Positions 26,431 to 38,936 of a stretch of DNA of 64,000 nt are shown piece after piece. The notes under the pieces were generated by a model. That model searched no databases. It was not told the DNA's origin and saw nothing but the letters and a program-made list of their open reading frames with translations. The position numbers and the translations under genes were made by a program. Numbering within the stretch: the first letter of the stretch is position 1; every line of letters begins with the position of its first letter. The stretch is taken from positions 2,349,140 through 2,413,139 of the forward strand of contig CM022669.1 in assembly GCA_012295275.1 (NCBI GenBank). The letters are read 5' to 3'. Origin of the DNA: Chrysomallon squamiferum (lineage: Eukaryota; Mollusca; Gastropoda; Neomphalida; Peltospiridae).

Positions 26431-29400
26431 TTGACAGATTCTCTTAACAGAAAATATACTATTTAATTTTTTTTGTTTAAAGATTAGCTGTGACAATCAC
26501 TGATTTATATTGCCAATCAAATCACTAATTTATACATAAGAATACATAATTTATTTCTGCAACAGAACCAAGGCTGTTCTATATTAGTTCAAGGACAAAA
26601 ATATATATTGTTTAAACAATATTAGGCTAATTACATACCAACAATGAATGGAAATGGAGCACTGAGGACACCTGACAGGGAGAGAGGACACAGTGGAATA
26701 TAGGGACACTGCCAGTGGAATGGGAAAATCATCTGAAAATGTAAAATACAAAACTCATATAAATACTACATTCACTCCTAAAATTAATAACATATAAACT
26801 TGAAATATAAACCATAGACATGCTCCAAGTATCTTAAAAATATGTCTCTGATATAAAAAGCTATAAGCACTTTATTTAAGTCAGATTTTAGTTTTAGAAA
26901 AGGCTGTGTTGAAGCCTCACAGATAAAACACAATCATTTTGTGTACAGGTACACAATAATTTGTTACACTCTTTGTCTACTGCAGAAATGAAATGTAATG
27001 TTAATTAGTATTCAAAATTAATTCTTTACTTTAAATGTTTGAATTATGATGCAAGTTTTAGAAAATAAAAATGAATAAATAAATAGAAGAATAAAGATCT
27101 GCTGTAGTACTGGGCTTAGACCATTTATTTTTCTAAAGCTAAAATAAAATGTCATTTTATTTTTTTAAATTACCGTGGTAACTGCTTCAGCAACACCAGT
27201 AAGAACAGCAGGACGCAGAGAATGGATAAGAATCTTGCACTCCAACAGAATGTACAACAACATACTTAGGCAGTTTTCAGGGCCAACATTTTTCAACAAA
27301 GTGATGAATGAGGCGCCACTACAATATATCAGAAAATGTTAATATTTTTAACTTTCTGTGAAAATAAAAGCATATTGGGATTAAGTTTTATGTATGATAA
27401 AATATGACTTAAATTAATACTCAGAAAAGTTACTTTGATTATTAGATATACTTCACAGTTTAAATTAAATGTTTCTCAGCAATTAACTACACAATTATTA
27501 ACAAACAAAGGTATTTTTCTTAATGAGAATTTAATTTACCTTTGTGGAAGTGGTGAATCTTCTGGCATACAAAGAGAGAGGGCTTCATGATTAAGCTGAA
27601 AAAATAATATAAAATAAATAAACAAAATCAAATTCTTCAAACCAAAAACTTAGATTTTCAATGATACTGACTGCTGAACATAGTATTTCTGAATCTGAAC
27701 AAAAATTTGCTATAAATGTTTCTCTATTTCTGTAAACAGCTAAATGTTCAAGTGAAAAGAGATTGTTTTGTATCTAGTGACATGGTTCAACATACCTGAA
27801 CAAGGATTCTTGGTCTCTGGGGAGATGGATAAGGAACATTATACATGAAGTGAGAGATATGTCTGTAAAGAAAATTGTGAAGAATTTAATTAAATTTTAA
27901 ACTTTAACCTTCTGTCACAAAGGGAAAAAGATCAACTTTATTTACCTCTTTATTATTATTTTGTTTAGAAAACATGTGCAATACACATGCACATACCCAC
28001 ACCCACCCATGGAATTGAATTTTAGGAATTGTCAATGTTTTATAAGTTAATAATTTTACCTTATTTTATAAGACATGTCTAGTTGTTTATAAAACTGACA
28101 AATTAAACATACCTCTCAAGAGGGACTGAATGCGGACCAGTAATGGATATTTTGTATAAGTAGGACAGGAACTTTTTGAAGGCATCAAAAAATGGCCAGT
28201 GAGAGAGCAGACAGATGGACTTGTTGGAATGGACAGTTTTTGAAACACGGTACTGCTCTCGAATGTGTCTGTTCTTCAGTCCAAGGTATCGCAACTGAAG
28301 ATCTGAGAGACTGGCTTCAGAGTATTCTTCATAGAATGTCACTGCAGCACCATACACCTGGCAAAAAACAACATTAGTATCTTTGTGGAAAATATCACTA
28401 TGGTCAAAAAAGTTTACAAAATCAAAATATTTTCATCTACCTCCCATATTTCAATTAGAAAAATAACTCACAACATCAAATAAATTAAATAATATCTATA
28501 AAAGAAAAAAGTTTCAAAAATTATACTGTTGTGCTGATCTAGTGCCTTGTGTTTATCATTTCTTTTATGATAATTTCAGTAATTTCATTAATCTCTGTCA
28601 TGCTAGAACAACAGAATTTATAATCTAGTTTGTGTATGTTTAAAATTAACAAAATGCAACTATTAAATCTTTTACCTTGGCACTCTGTCCAGTCAAAATG
28701 AAAGTAGAGAACACAGGAAGGGGATGCTGAGCTTTGGCTGACCAGCACTCTACAGTGGCTCCCATTGGTAGAGCAAACATTGCAACTGTGTCTGGCATAG
28801 GGAAGTGGTCATAATCCTCTTGAGGGTAGCGATCTAGCACTTCTGTACAAACACACAAATGAAACAATTTAATATAAAGTCCAAAATATGCTTAATTTAA
28901 TTTTTATAACTCACACTTTGATTTATTTTTTTGAAGTTTTTGTTTTCATTTTTATTAATATTTTCTTTATTTCTTAGCTAAATGAGTATGACAATCAATT
29001 GTAATTATGCAGTTTGTAAAGGAATTTCTACAATTTTATTGGGTTGAAAAAACTAAATAAAAAACTTGGAATATTTTTCTCTACAATACCTGTGCATACA
29101 AACTTTGATGTAAGTTTAAAACACAGTAACATAATATGAATACCAAAATCACTGAAATGTGCATTTGTGTATAATACGAACATGCAGTCAATAAATTCTT
29201 GATATTTTACCTGGTTTGTAAGCAAGAACATCACACTTGTTCATGGCTTTTTTATAGCAGAGGAAAACATCAGAACCAACCTACAAGCAAAATATTTTAT
29301 TTGACAGGAAAAGTATGTGTTGACATTATGTTTTTAATGCACTACACACACTGATAATGCAATAAAAATGTATGTATGTGCATAGTCATAAGATTTATCA

Positions 29401-30802
29401 TACTCATAATTTACTTAAATGCTATTTAGGAGGTTTTGTAAGGTTTAACTTCTCTGGACATAAATTATACTTACCGTCTGTGAAGCATGAAGCTACTTTT
29501 ACTTTAGATATAAAATTAGTTCAGAAATTTTGAACTATTTTCTAAATATAATTAAATTAATAATTAGGAATAGCCATGGGATGTGTTATGTACATCATCT
29601 ATTGTGACTGAACAACGGAATATGAATGTGAAGAAAAATATATATAAACATTTCACTCACAACTCCTTTGTTAAGATTTTTACTGATTTTGTTGTATGCT
29701 AATGGTGGTTCTTCATTCTGAAAATAAAAAAATAATATCGAAACTAAGAATACTTATTTAAATAAATTAATTAAAAATAAATTAACACCTTAAGACTCAG
29801 GAAAGATTGAAAGTTATTTTCAACGATCAAAAAAAATGGACGTTCCCAGAACATAACAACATATTAAATTTATGACATAAGTAAAATAACTGTTGATTAT
29901 CAAACAGAGACAACTATAAAAAATGTCATGCTACAAATTATAAAGTGGATTCTTAACAAAGAATGGCTGTTAGACACTTGGCACAAAGCAAGTAGATAAG
30001 AAACACTGTTATTTGTTGAATACCTTGTTGGCTAGAATGACACAAATGTCAGTAACTGCCAGTGTGTCGCTGGATGCTGACTCGAGAGCTCGTCGATATG
30101 TGATGTAAATGCGGAAACCACTTCCATTATTGACATTGGCTGGGTGACCAGTTGCTGTAGTGTGCACCACCTCACAGCCAGGAATCAGTTTCTCCTTCCC
30201 TTCATAGAGGACACTAAATAATAATAACAAAATATATTGTAAATATCCCTGTCAACATTTTAGGTTAAAACCAAACAAACATTTAACAATAAAAAAGTTC
30301 TTTTCATAAACCTCTTCTCAAAGAAATGGCAGAATATATCAAACATGACTGATAAAGATATTAACTTTTTAAAAAAACAAATGTATTTTTTTTTCTTTGA
30401 TGTAAACCACAAAGTGATGCATTAATTTTAATAATAATAATAAGTACGTAAACTGAAAACAAATGAATTACTTTCTTATCTCTTCCATATATAAAAGCTT
30501 TCATACCCAATATCTGTGAGAGGTGGTTTGTCTCGACCACGTCGGTAACATATGTACATTTCATGACATCGAATACTGCCATGATTGAGATCAGCTGGGA
30601 AGCCTTGTGGTGTCATTTCAATGCAATGGTAGCCTTTAGGGGTCTTTTCTCCCATGTTTTTATTGATGATGGTAATGTCTGTAATAGGGTCCTGCTTAAA
30701 AGTGGGTTTGATGGCAGCCTCATTGCTGAACTCTTCTAGAGGCATAGGCTTATCCGATAAACCTGCCACCACAAAATAGTCCACAACACGTCTGTCATCC
30801 AT
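7237..30802 (-). CDS. DENND4: DENN domain-containing protein 4 (Rab GEF family), complete coding region
   Basis: The family activates Rab GTPases, notably Rab10, by nucleotide exchange during vesicle trafficking. Thirty-four coding exons join to 5745 nt (1914 aa plus stop), and every junction has matching phase and GT/AG borders. In transcript order the exons are: 30802-30507, 30213-30024, 29717-29661, 29280-29211, 28842-28676, 28357-28113, 27862-27796, 27595-27540, 27318-27174, 26732-26639, 25920-25839, 25337-25295, 25055-24915, 24616-24475, 24081-23936, 23450-23395, 22918-22856, 22568-22427, 21540-21500, 21138-20994, 20612-20484, 20046-19749, 19033-18884, 18217-18107, 15989-14739, 14033-13817, 13656-13605, 13158-12731, 12150-12000, 11679-11596, 11374-11257, 8391-8334, 7887-7715, 7373-7237. 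The start ATG at 30802 has an in-frame TAA 9 nt upstream. The length fits vertebrate DENND4A/C. I cannot assign it to A, B or C; many invertebrates have a single DENND4. Confidence 0.96.
8586..8888. mobile_element. 303-bp MITE-like element in a DENND4 intron
   Basis: The ends are inverted repeats: GGGTCATTCTGTATCAAATC on the left, and on the right the complement of GGGTCATTCCATGTCAAATC. ATAA flanks both sides (8582-8585 and 8889-8892) as a likely 4-bp target-site duplication. The interior encodes no transposase. It looks like a short nonautonomous DNA transposon; the superfamily is unknown. Confidence 0.75.
9009..10943. mobile_element. Possible 1.9-kb inverted-repeat element in the same intron
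   Basis: The left end TAGGTACAGGCAGGC (from about 9009) and the reverse complement of the right end TAGGTACCGGCAGCC (to about 10943) agree at 13 of 15 positions. Both sit beside TA repeats. The interior is less AT-rich in places (10300-10750) and has no recognisable protein. The match is short and could be chance. Confidence 0.3.
9480..9499. repeat. Poly-A tract
   Basis: About 20 consecutive A residues lie inside the 8392-11256 intron. It could be the tail of a retroposed fragment, but I see no such element adjacent. Confidence 0.8.
13605..14033 (-). other. DENND4: DENND4 exons 26-27: paired CxxC module
   Basis: CSRCTRC-type cysteines are followed by [20 protein letters not shown] and then [10 protein letters not shown]. 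The spacing suggests a zinc-binding pair of CxxC knuckles. The block is a strong DENND4 signature, and it is reconstituted only when the 52-nt exon 27 is joined in phase. Confidence 0.92.
16585..16661. repeat. Duplicated intronic segment, copy 1
   Basis: About 75 bp containing ATATTTCATGTTACTTGTAG and GTCACTCATAA recur at 18249-18326 in the same orientation, about 1.66 kb away. The copies lie in the introns on either side of DENND4 exon 24. The intron 15990-18106 otherwise shows only AT-rich DNA and short poly-A or poly-T tracts. Confidence 0.75.
18249..18326. repeat. Duplicated intronic segment, copy 2
   Basis: Partner of 16585-16661. It ends directly beside the 36-nt candidate cassette exon at 18327-18362. 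Confidence 0.75.
19749..21540 (-). other. DENND4: DENND4 exons 19-22: PPR-like helical repeat region
   Basis: Residues of about 735-938 contain [19 protein letters not shown], then a pentatricopeptide-like hairpin with [13 protein letters not shown] and [18 protein letters not shown], then [22 protein letters not shown] motif beside DENN modules is characteristic of DENND4. Exon 19 is only 41 nt but is needed for phase and for the conserved reading. Confidence 0.93.
22427..25337 (-). other. DENND4: DENND4 exons 12-18: downstream DENN (dDENN) and linker
   Basis: Residues of about 490-734 include [40 protein letters not shown] and [19 protein letters not shown]. The dDENN segment helps form the Rab-binding surface. 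The linker exons lead into the motif [12 protein letters not shown], also found in vertebrate family members. Confidence 0.93.
25386..25590. repeat. Duplicated intronic segment with (AAT)n array, copy 1
   Basis: It contains TCATTTGCTAATGTCTTTCT and CAATTATAAATATTTTC, then an AAT array at 25531-25576, then ATTTGACAGATTCT. The same order is found at 26106-26440, on the other side of DENND4 exon 11. Confidence 0.85.
25839..27862 (-). other. DENND4: DENND4 exons 7-11: central DENN (cDENN)
   Basis: Residues of about 341-489 include [52 protein letters not shown] and [14 protein letters not shown]. This is the most conserved stretch of the module and identifies the subfamily. The intron after exon 10 holds one of two duplicated segments with triplet arrays. 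Confidence 0.95.
26106..26440. repeat. Duplicated intronic segment with (AAG)n-(AAC)n array, copy 2
   Basis: The flanks match copy 1, but the triplet array here is AAG-type at 26258-26331 followed by AAC-type at 26332-26429. Open frames through the array give homopolymer peptides on both strands and are not genes. Confidence 0.85.
28113..28842 (-). other. DENND4: DENND4 exons 5-6: upstream DENN (uDENN)
   Basis: Residues of about 204-341 carry the uDENN signatures [24 protein letters not shown] and [12 protein letters not shown]. They then enter the core DENN domain at [17 protein letters not shown]. These blocks match the order known for DENND4 proteins. Confidence 0.93.
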
Positions 30803-30812
30803 TTTAAATTAT
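29211..30812 (-). other. DENND4: DENND4 exons 1-4: N-terminus and MABP domain
   Basis: Residues 1 to about 204 include the family start motif [15 protein letters not shown] and the repeated MABP blocks ending [22 protein letters not shown] and [11 protein letters not shown]. This domain is thought to bind membranes or lipids. The exon holding the ATG begins at 30812 after an acceptor-like TTTTTCAG, so at least one noncoding 5' exon probably lies further up in 30.8-38.9 kb. I cannot place it. Confidence 0.9.
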
Positions 30813-30860
30813 CTGAAAAATAACAATATCTGACTTAATTTACTAGAAAGAAAAAAATTT

Positions 30861-30911
30861 AAAAATAAAATAAAATAAAATAAAATAAAATAAAATAAAA
30901 TAAAATAAAAT

Positions 30912-30940
<29 letters not shown>
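30861..30940. repeat. (AAAAT)n microsatellite
   Basis: Roughly a dozen pentanucleotide units, turning into AAAT units, lie just upstream of the DENND4 start-codon exon on the minus strand. Confidence 0.95.
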
Positions 30941-30942
<2 letters not shown>

Positions 30943-33193
30943 TGAATGAAATCAGTAAAACAAAAAATAGTAATAATAATGTAAACTTATCACTGAAGAA
31001 ATACAGTCAAAAAAAAATGAATTTAAAATATTTTGTATATAAACATCAAGTTAGTCCATTTACTAGTAAAATTTATGACATTTTTAAAATTAACATTGGT
31101 TAATTACACATTTGAATCTTACACAAATATTCCAGTTATCAGTAAAATATACCAGGTTTATTTCTAAAAACAGAAGATAACCTGTTCCTGTATTACAAGT
31201 TTAATACTAAAATTAAATTTAATAACTCACTATATATTCTTAATGTGATCAACATACAAGTGAGTCTGTGTGACTGACTGAGTGAACCCTGTCATTCAGC
31301 AACCATTTCAATAAACAGTTATAACTGATTGGCAAGAATCACTCACTCACTCCCCATGCTGTTTTATAAGTAATTATTTTAGAAAACAATTAACTTATTA
31401 TTTCTATTTATTCTAAAATTATCAAAAGGCAGTAGTAGTAAGAACAAACTTTCATCTGAACAGAAATAATAAATTATTACTTTTACCTATTTAAAAATAA
31501 TGCAGTATTCCTATGATGCACACTACACATTAACATCTGTTATTGATGGTTTATTCATTTAGCCTTGAACTTGAATTTACTCAATATATCTGTTAGCATT
31601 TATCCTCTTCAAATTTCAAAGTGTATGAATATTTAAATAAAAAAAATTTAAACAAATTATTATAACAGAAACTGTAATCTTTATGTAGCTTGTGAGATTA
31701 GTAATGTAATGTAACATGAATTACACCAAATCAAGGTAATCCGATAATCATCAAACAATAAACTGCTGAGGTCAAACTGTATTCTGTAACTTTCAACAAG
31801 AAGCCATTTTAACCTAATTCACTAACTTCATTATTTTGCTTAATTTTGTCTCTATTTTATTGGTTTGTATTAGATTTTCTTAAATTATTTACTCATCTGA
31901 TGCTATAGTAAGAAAATTAGAAAATGCCACCAGCGTTAATGGTTTGGTTATGTCACTAGTAATCAGTGTATTTGCTCCTGCCTTGTCAATAACAGAATTA
32001 ATCTTCTTCTTACTATCCAAAAGCAGACAGTTTTGGGAAGAGGGATTATTTTGACAATGAACTGGTAGTAAGTCTAATGTGAAGTAAATTTTCACAAACA
32101 TAGAAACTTCATTAGTATCTGTGGGTGCAGATTTAACTTTTAATATATGATACTTGTTATGTAAAAAACGTAACTTATCTATGAACAAATAAAACACATT
32201 AAAATACATAGTTTTAAAGCAGTGAATACAACAATGATACACAGGATTGACTACTATTAATCCTCTGTTACCTTCCTTTACCTCCCACCACATAATGACT
32301 AATGACCAAGTGTTTCTTTCTATGTAATTTTAAAGTATTAGGTATCAAGCATTATAATGGGCTGGTCCTATTTCCCAGAATGAAAACAGTGAAAGGCTGA
32401 AGCAAAACAATGACTATTTTACATCTAACAATTTTGTAAAATGCAATAAATCTCTTTTTAAGAGATAAGAATTTTTCTCCTAACTTCCGCAATATATCTA
32501 TCATGAACAAAAATGACAGTAAACTATCACAAAATCTAAGTATTATTTATTTTATTGCTATTGTTTAATATTGCACATAACTTCATGCAACTGTTGCACA
32601 CACAAATAACAACGGTCACATATGGTCACTTCCTAAATCAATAAATGAAAACAGAATGTGAAATAAAAATAATAACAAGTTTCTTTTACAACTCCATGTT
32701 TCATTGTGAAAAATAAACCAACAAAAAATCCACACAGCTTTATCTTAGTAAATGTTGCCAGAGGAAACCATTTTTCTGAATAAACAATACAGTATCATAG
32801 TCACCCAGGTTATATATATATATATATACAAAGAAAATCCAAAAACATGTTTTAATAATACTTTTACATGCATATGTTTATGTATGTTTATATGGTGTGT
32901 GTGTGTGTGTTTCTAAAAACATTTAATATTTACTCTCAGATATATCTAGTTACAACTGTAAGCTACAAAAAGAAGGAAACACCTCTTAGTGTGTTTTCTT
33001 TGTATATGAACAATTTGAACACAAATTCTGATTTCATTAATATTATATAGTATATTCGATATTGGTCAATACATGTATCTACAGATAATGCAGAGATTTA
33101 AATAAGTAAGTTATGAACTCAATCTGTCTTTTGGAAACTGGTTTTCATACTTTATAAATGTCTGAAAGGAAGGAATTAATGAGATATAATAAC

Positions 33194-33225
<32 letters not shown>

Positions 33226-33689
33226 TAACAATGATGAACAAACAATAAGATAATTTATAACAGAAAACTAAGTATTACAACAGTCTTTGTATAAAAGAAT
33301 TTCAATGTCATTTACAGTATAACACAAAATAGTACCTAATAGTTAACAGCTATGTTGATGTTTATAATTACTGTAGAACAATAAATATATTAACATGCCT
33401 AAGTGTTGACACACACAGGGAAGTAGAAATAGGAAAAGTCTACACCAGTACTACCTAACACACTGAAGTACTAATCCAACAAATACAGACAAGATTCATT
33501 CTACATTCCCATGAAGAAATGTGGACTGCCCACCTATCTGATAACTGATGTAACTTATCTATCCTAACAGGATTCCTGGCTGTGAAAATAAACTTTTATA
33601 ATATACACATTTATTTTTAGCTTTTCTTTGTTTATTTCTTCTTAAGAATATTCCAGGAATACAAAGTATGTAGGGTCAGGCCACTATTT

Positions 33690-33733
<44 letters not shown>

Positions 33734-36420
33734 TTGTACTTTAACATAATAAACAGACACAGTTTTATTTCCCATTACTTTAAAGTTTTGAGTACATTGA
33801 AAAAAATTACCTTACACTTAAAAGTGACTTATAGTACAGACTCTAGACATGTTTATTATGAGATTTAAGAACATTGTAATTATTTAGAATATACACTGTG
33901 CAGACACAAGATATATTTATTATGAGACAGTTAATTATTTGTCAAGGAAAGTGTTAATGTCAATGAATTATGTTACACCTTTATTACAGAAATATTTATT
34001 CTTTCATCATTTATTTGTCAAAATATTTTCGTTTGATATTGCATTTTTTCATTCCAAATTAAAAGTAATAGTTACATATAAAATAAAATTTAAATAAGAA
34101 AGAATGAGAGAAAGCATCCAAAAAATAAAGAAAAAGAAAAAATAATAACTAAACAAAATCAAAAAAATTGTTAGGTTAGTAAAATGATTAAAAATTAGTA
34201 TACAATCAAAATTCACACATGTGCAAACTCTCCCCCCCAACACACATGCATTCACACACTTGAGAGATGTTAGTATCTTAAACAGAATTAGGCCAGGAAA
34301 GAGTTTTAGAACTTCCGCATTTTCAGCTTGTTTACTGAAATCATATTACCACTTACAGTTTAGTTGTAATATTGTACTGACACACTGATATATATTTATC
34401 CTATATGTTTTGCTTTTACTATTAGCCAATCTTGAATATAAAGGATATAATTGAGAATTATTATGTATTTGTATGTGTGTGTATATATCTGACAAAGTGT
34501 TTCATTATATATTTAAAATAATCATTGTCTACAACAACTACTCACTGAAATAAAGACATAGATATAATGTTAATAAACAAATATTTCAAAAATGCAATAA
34601 CTGGATGACCTGTTGTAAATAATGTTATCAAGAATTTAAATGTTGTAAACCTGTTAAATAAATTAATAAATATTTTTTTTAAAATAATAAATTATAAAAC
34701 TAGAACTTTAAGAGGTAATAGCCAACTGTTCATCGGAGGACCTATAAAATCTGATACGTACTGAATATAAAACCGTTTTGAAACTGATGCAACAGGAAGT
34801 GGAAAAAAAGTCAACTAAAAAATTATTTTACTATGCATATATGATTAAAGATACTTTTTAAGAGTAAAACACAACAAAACCAATTAGTAACAGGAATACA
34901 TTTTAGTTTAGTAGTGAATTCATCATTCAGTATACCAGAGATGGCTGAATGGCACATCTGGTAAGATGAAAGAATATTTCAAAATACATTTATCAAGATG
35001 AACAGAGTTGTTATAATTAAAAAGTAGATGATATGTTCCTATCCATATCTATATTTTACCCGGACTACATTTTGGAATACCATATATCTTAATAGTCAGC
35101 AGGAACTGACACATTCAAAAGCATTAACACAATTCTGGATATTAAATCAGCTGTTTACTGTGTTTAGGAGGAATGTCATAAAGAGGTCCACAAAGTTTCT
35201 GTTGAAATGAACTAGTGTGCACAGTATATATGGAATGTAAAGATCCTTCTGTTTTCTGTAATCCCTGCAAACAATGAACCTATGCTCTACTCCATGTTTT
35301 ATATAAAAGGAGGATATTAAGATTAAAGATGTTGCAAAAATTCATATCTATCTCACTCAAAGACTTTCATGGAAATAATAGCTTTAATTTTGCTCAGAAT
35401 TTATATCACTTCACAAAATGCTTTATATCATAGAAACATGCAATGAACATGTAGAAAATACTATTGAAAGTAGGGATTTCATCACAGAATACCAGTGAAC
35501 TGGCTCATTCGGGTTCTGTATTATATACATTCAAAAGTCATCTACTATATTACAGAAACTTCCTGAAACGTATTTTTTGTTCCTTTATCTTACGAAGTAT
35601 GCCACAAGGCCACCTCAAACACTAAGAAACGATATTAACCGTAAGTTAAATTGCAATACCTTTTTACTATTACAGAATGATTATAATCAGTAAATAAATT
35701 TATTATTTTCTCAGTTTTTTTAGTGTAAAGTGTTATTAAACAGTTAATATTATACTAATCATTACTATTATTATTAACATTTTAAATCTCCTGACCCCGT
35801 CAAATAACATTATAAGAAAGAAAACCTGGTACGAAAAAAGTATCATCTGTGAATTCCGTACAACTGCTTTTTACCCAGAAATTAATGATTTGTTTTTCTA
35901 CAGTCACTGAGTCAGAACAGCAATTACAAAATTTCCAACATTTCAGTGGTACAAAATGACATTTTTTTCTGTAAATAAAATAAAATAATTACCATATATC
36001 AATACTTAAGCAGATTATCCGTCCACAAACATATATCAGCCAAAAGGAATATTTTCCTGGCAGACAGATAATTACTGGTTAATGCGGGAGATGTTTTGAA
36101 ATTCTTTCTTCCTGTCCTCCATTTTGAAATCGTATAGCAAATTTGTATTACTACGCTGAAATGAACAGCCTAAACAACGGACTATACCATTTGTTTGTAG
36201 ATAGAAATATAACAGTAACTAGTAAAATATTCATTTGTTCATTTACTGTATCGTATACATAGTTATTAAAGCTAATACATTTTTGTTTTTAAATATACAA
36301 GATGCAGAACTGATGTTTTTTCTCTAGTTGCATACGGTTCTTATATTTAAACAAATGTTACTTTTGTCGTACTGGAAAAGAAAAACTGGTACCATACTTT
36401 AAATGGGTGTAGGAAAAAAG
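30941..36420. other. Intergenic or 5' noncoding region between divergent genes
   Basis: DENND4 reads left and SRFBP1 reads right from this roughly 8-kb spacer. It probably holds DENND4 5' UTR exon(s), but no splice donor stands out. Microsatellites occur at about 32812-32828 (TA), 33190-33230 (AAT) and 33699-33728 (CA). A 134-codon open frame on the minus strand (31889-32293) is not recognised. No promoter element is called. Confidence 0.45.
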
Positions 36421-37281
36421 GGCACCTGGAAAAAATGGCGCTTAAAGAAATGGCACTTTGCAGATTTGGAAAAAATGGCACCCTATTTATTTGTTCTGTA
36501 TACATGTAGTTGCTTTAAAAAAAAAGCTTAAAAGTACTTTTGAAAATACAGTTTATTCATGTAATACTGTTACATGCATTTATATTAATATATAACACCA
36601 CTCAGCCACTTGATTTTGCTTAACAAAGTACAGTATTATATCAGAGTTTAATATTACACATATACACATATATTCATTCATTCATACATACATACATATA
36701 TATATATATATATGCATGTAATGTATGTATGTATATAGATACACATTCATACATATGTATATACACAGAAATATATGTATGCTTGCACATGTATGAAGAT
36801 GAACGAGTACATTCATACATACAGATGTACCTAGGCATACCAAGGTTAAAATATTCTCCAGAATGATATTATTCTGTCAGTTCAAACACAATACTATGTG
36901 TGTGTGTGTGTGTGTTGTGTGTGTGTGTGTGCATGTGTGTTTATGTGTACACACATACATACATGCATCCATACATACATATATATAAGGGGATTGGTTT
37001 TGGTTTCCATTTGTTTTGACTGACTGTATAATTATGAACTTTCAAAAATTGCTAAAGATGATATTAGCTGCAGTTTTTATTATTTCTGACATTAAATCAT
37101 TATCTCAAATATTATTCATGCTCTGGGGTTTTTATGTTATTTTTATGAGCAATAATGAATTGATTTTTCACCTACTACAAACAACTAAATGTTAATAAGT
37201 ATTCAAAAATATTATTTCAGGTGCCATTTTTTTTCCAAATGCAGTTTTATTTCTTCTGGATGCCATTTTTTTCCAATTACC
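36421..37281. mobile_element. 861-bp element with 62-bp imperfect terminal inverted repeats
   Basis: Positions 36421-36482 and 37220-37281 are imperfect inverted repeats of each other. Each arm carries the motif TGGAAAAAATGGC twice. The interior holds TATA, GTAT and TG microsatellites and a copy of the palindromic dispersed repeat (36848-36889). No open frame resembles a transposase, so it would be nonautonomous. No clear target-site duplication was found. Confidence 0.6.
36848..36889. repeat. Dispersed repeat with near-palindrome, copy 2
   Basis: It matches 2659-2700 over about 42 bp with a few changes. It lies inside the 36421-37281 element. Confidence 0.7.
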
Positions 37282-38258
37282 ATTTATTCTGTACTATATT
37301 AAATATACCCATGATGATATTTATTGTTTAGTTGTGTGTACTAAATGTTTTAAATTATATTACATGAAAATAAACTTATTTACCTTGATGCTAATTAATG
37401 TAAATGTTTTCCAGTATTAATGATACAATTAAATAATAAATGTAACATTACTGTAAATTAATTCTGACCATCACTGAAGAATTTAAAAATGTCTATGAGG
37501 AATTAAAGGCACCAAACACATTGTAAGTATTGCGGCACTACTTTTAGGGGAAAAGTTTCACTGCAAAATGGAAGAAAAGTGGTCGGGTAAGATTATTTTT
37601 GAAACGCAATATGTTGAGTACAATTTAGTATCTATTCAAAAGATGGAAAATGTTGAATATATTACCTCTTCATAATTGACAATAATAAAAATTTACAGAA
37701 AATAATTATTCAGTGGACTTCGTAAGAAATATTATAATTTTTTTTTTTTTTTTTATAACATCTGAACTATTTTGTTTTGACTGTCATGCATTTATAGTTC
37801 TAGAAGATTAACAATCACGTGCGATGTCGTCATGAAACTGCTGATAAATAAACGAAAAACGGGGTGATAAAGGATTAAATACAATACAGATAATCTACCC
37901 ACAAAAAAAAAAAGTTAAAATAAATAAATAAATAAATAATAATAATAAATAAATAAATAAATAAATAATAAAACTGAAAAATATAATAATAATGAACAAT
38001 AAAATAAAATAAAATAATATTAAATATTAAAAAATATGTGATGAAAAGCATTTTAAAAACGCCAAACAACAATAGTAGTAATAATAAAAACCTCATACAA
38101 ATCCCCCTCCCCCCAAAAAACCCCAACAAAAACAAATAATAAATAAATAAATCATTTATTATATATTTTATTAGTTAATAAAACATCATTATCAATCGGT
38201 AAAACATTAGTTGTCAATTCAATAATAAATTAATGTTTATTGATATTTTACTGTAAAC

Positions 38259-38289
<31 letters not shown>

Positions 38290-38457
38290 TTAAATAATAT
38301 TGTTAAATGATTTGATGAACACCCAGGAATGTGCACTGAAAGATAAAATATTCACCCATATCCAATCCTCCAAAAAATATATTATCAACCTGGATTATTT
38401 ATTTATTTATTTATTTGTTTATTTATTATTAGTATTAACAGTACTAGTAGCAGTAGC

Positions 38458-38491
<34 letters not shown>

Positions 38492-38936
38492 CTAGTAGTA
38501 GTCGTACCATCATTATCATCTAACAGATGGGATGATCAAAATAAAATGATTACTCACGAAAATTCAGAGGATGTCGCTCTGGTCCAGACGATGGTAACAT
38601 GGGTGATATTGCCCTACATTTATTTAAAGCAAAGCATATCTCACTAGTAATGATAGCGACACAACTGGTATACAATGACTAAGTGACTATAATAATTAAA
38701 ACGCAAATAATATTTTCATCTTTTTATTTATTTATTATTATGAAACTTTTTTCTTTAATTTGTAAAAACAGTGATAATAAAGAGCTGCACATAAAATGTA
38801 AGACAATTGGGGAATGCGAAAATTTTGCCTCTGGCGAGATTTGCGGACTCCACAAAATTCATAGTGATTTCATATAGTGATTCGCGTTTTAGGGTTGTCC
38901 TAAACTTGTAACTTACTATATTACAGAGAAATCGAA
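37282..38936. other. Upstream region of SRFBP1, no gene called
   Basis: This stretch holds poly-T at about 37739-37754, AAAT-type repeats at 37917-37990, poly-A at 38258-38285 and a TAG/CAG triplet tract at about 38450-38505. Open frames across these tracts are repeat artefacts. An acceptor-like ATATTACAG ends at about 38926, so a noncoding first exon for SRFBP1 is possible. Confidence 0.4.

Noticed and set aside
26153-26496. Homopolymer peptides (Arg/Thr, Leu/Phe, Val) on both strands
   Set aside because: They are translations of the AAG/AAC triplet array.
38300-38647. 115-codon open frame upstream of SRFBP1
   Set aside because: It runs through TTTA and TAG microsatellites and has no recognisable content outside them.
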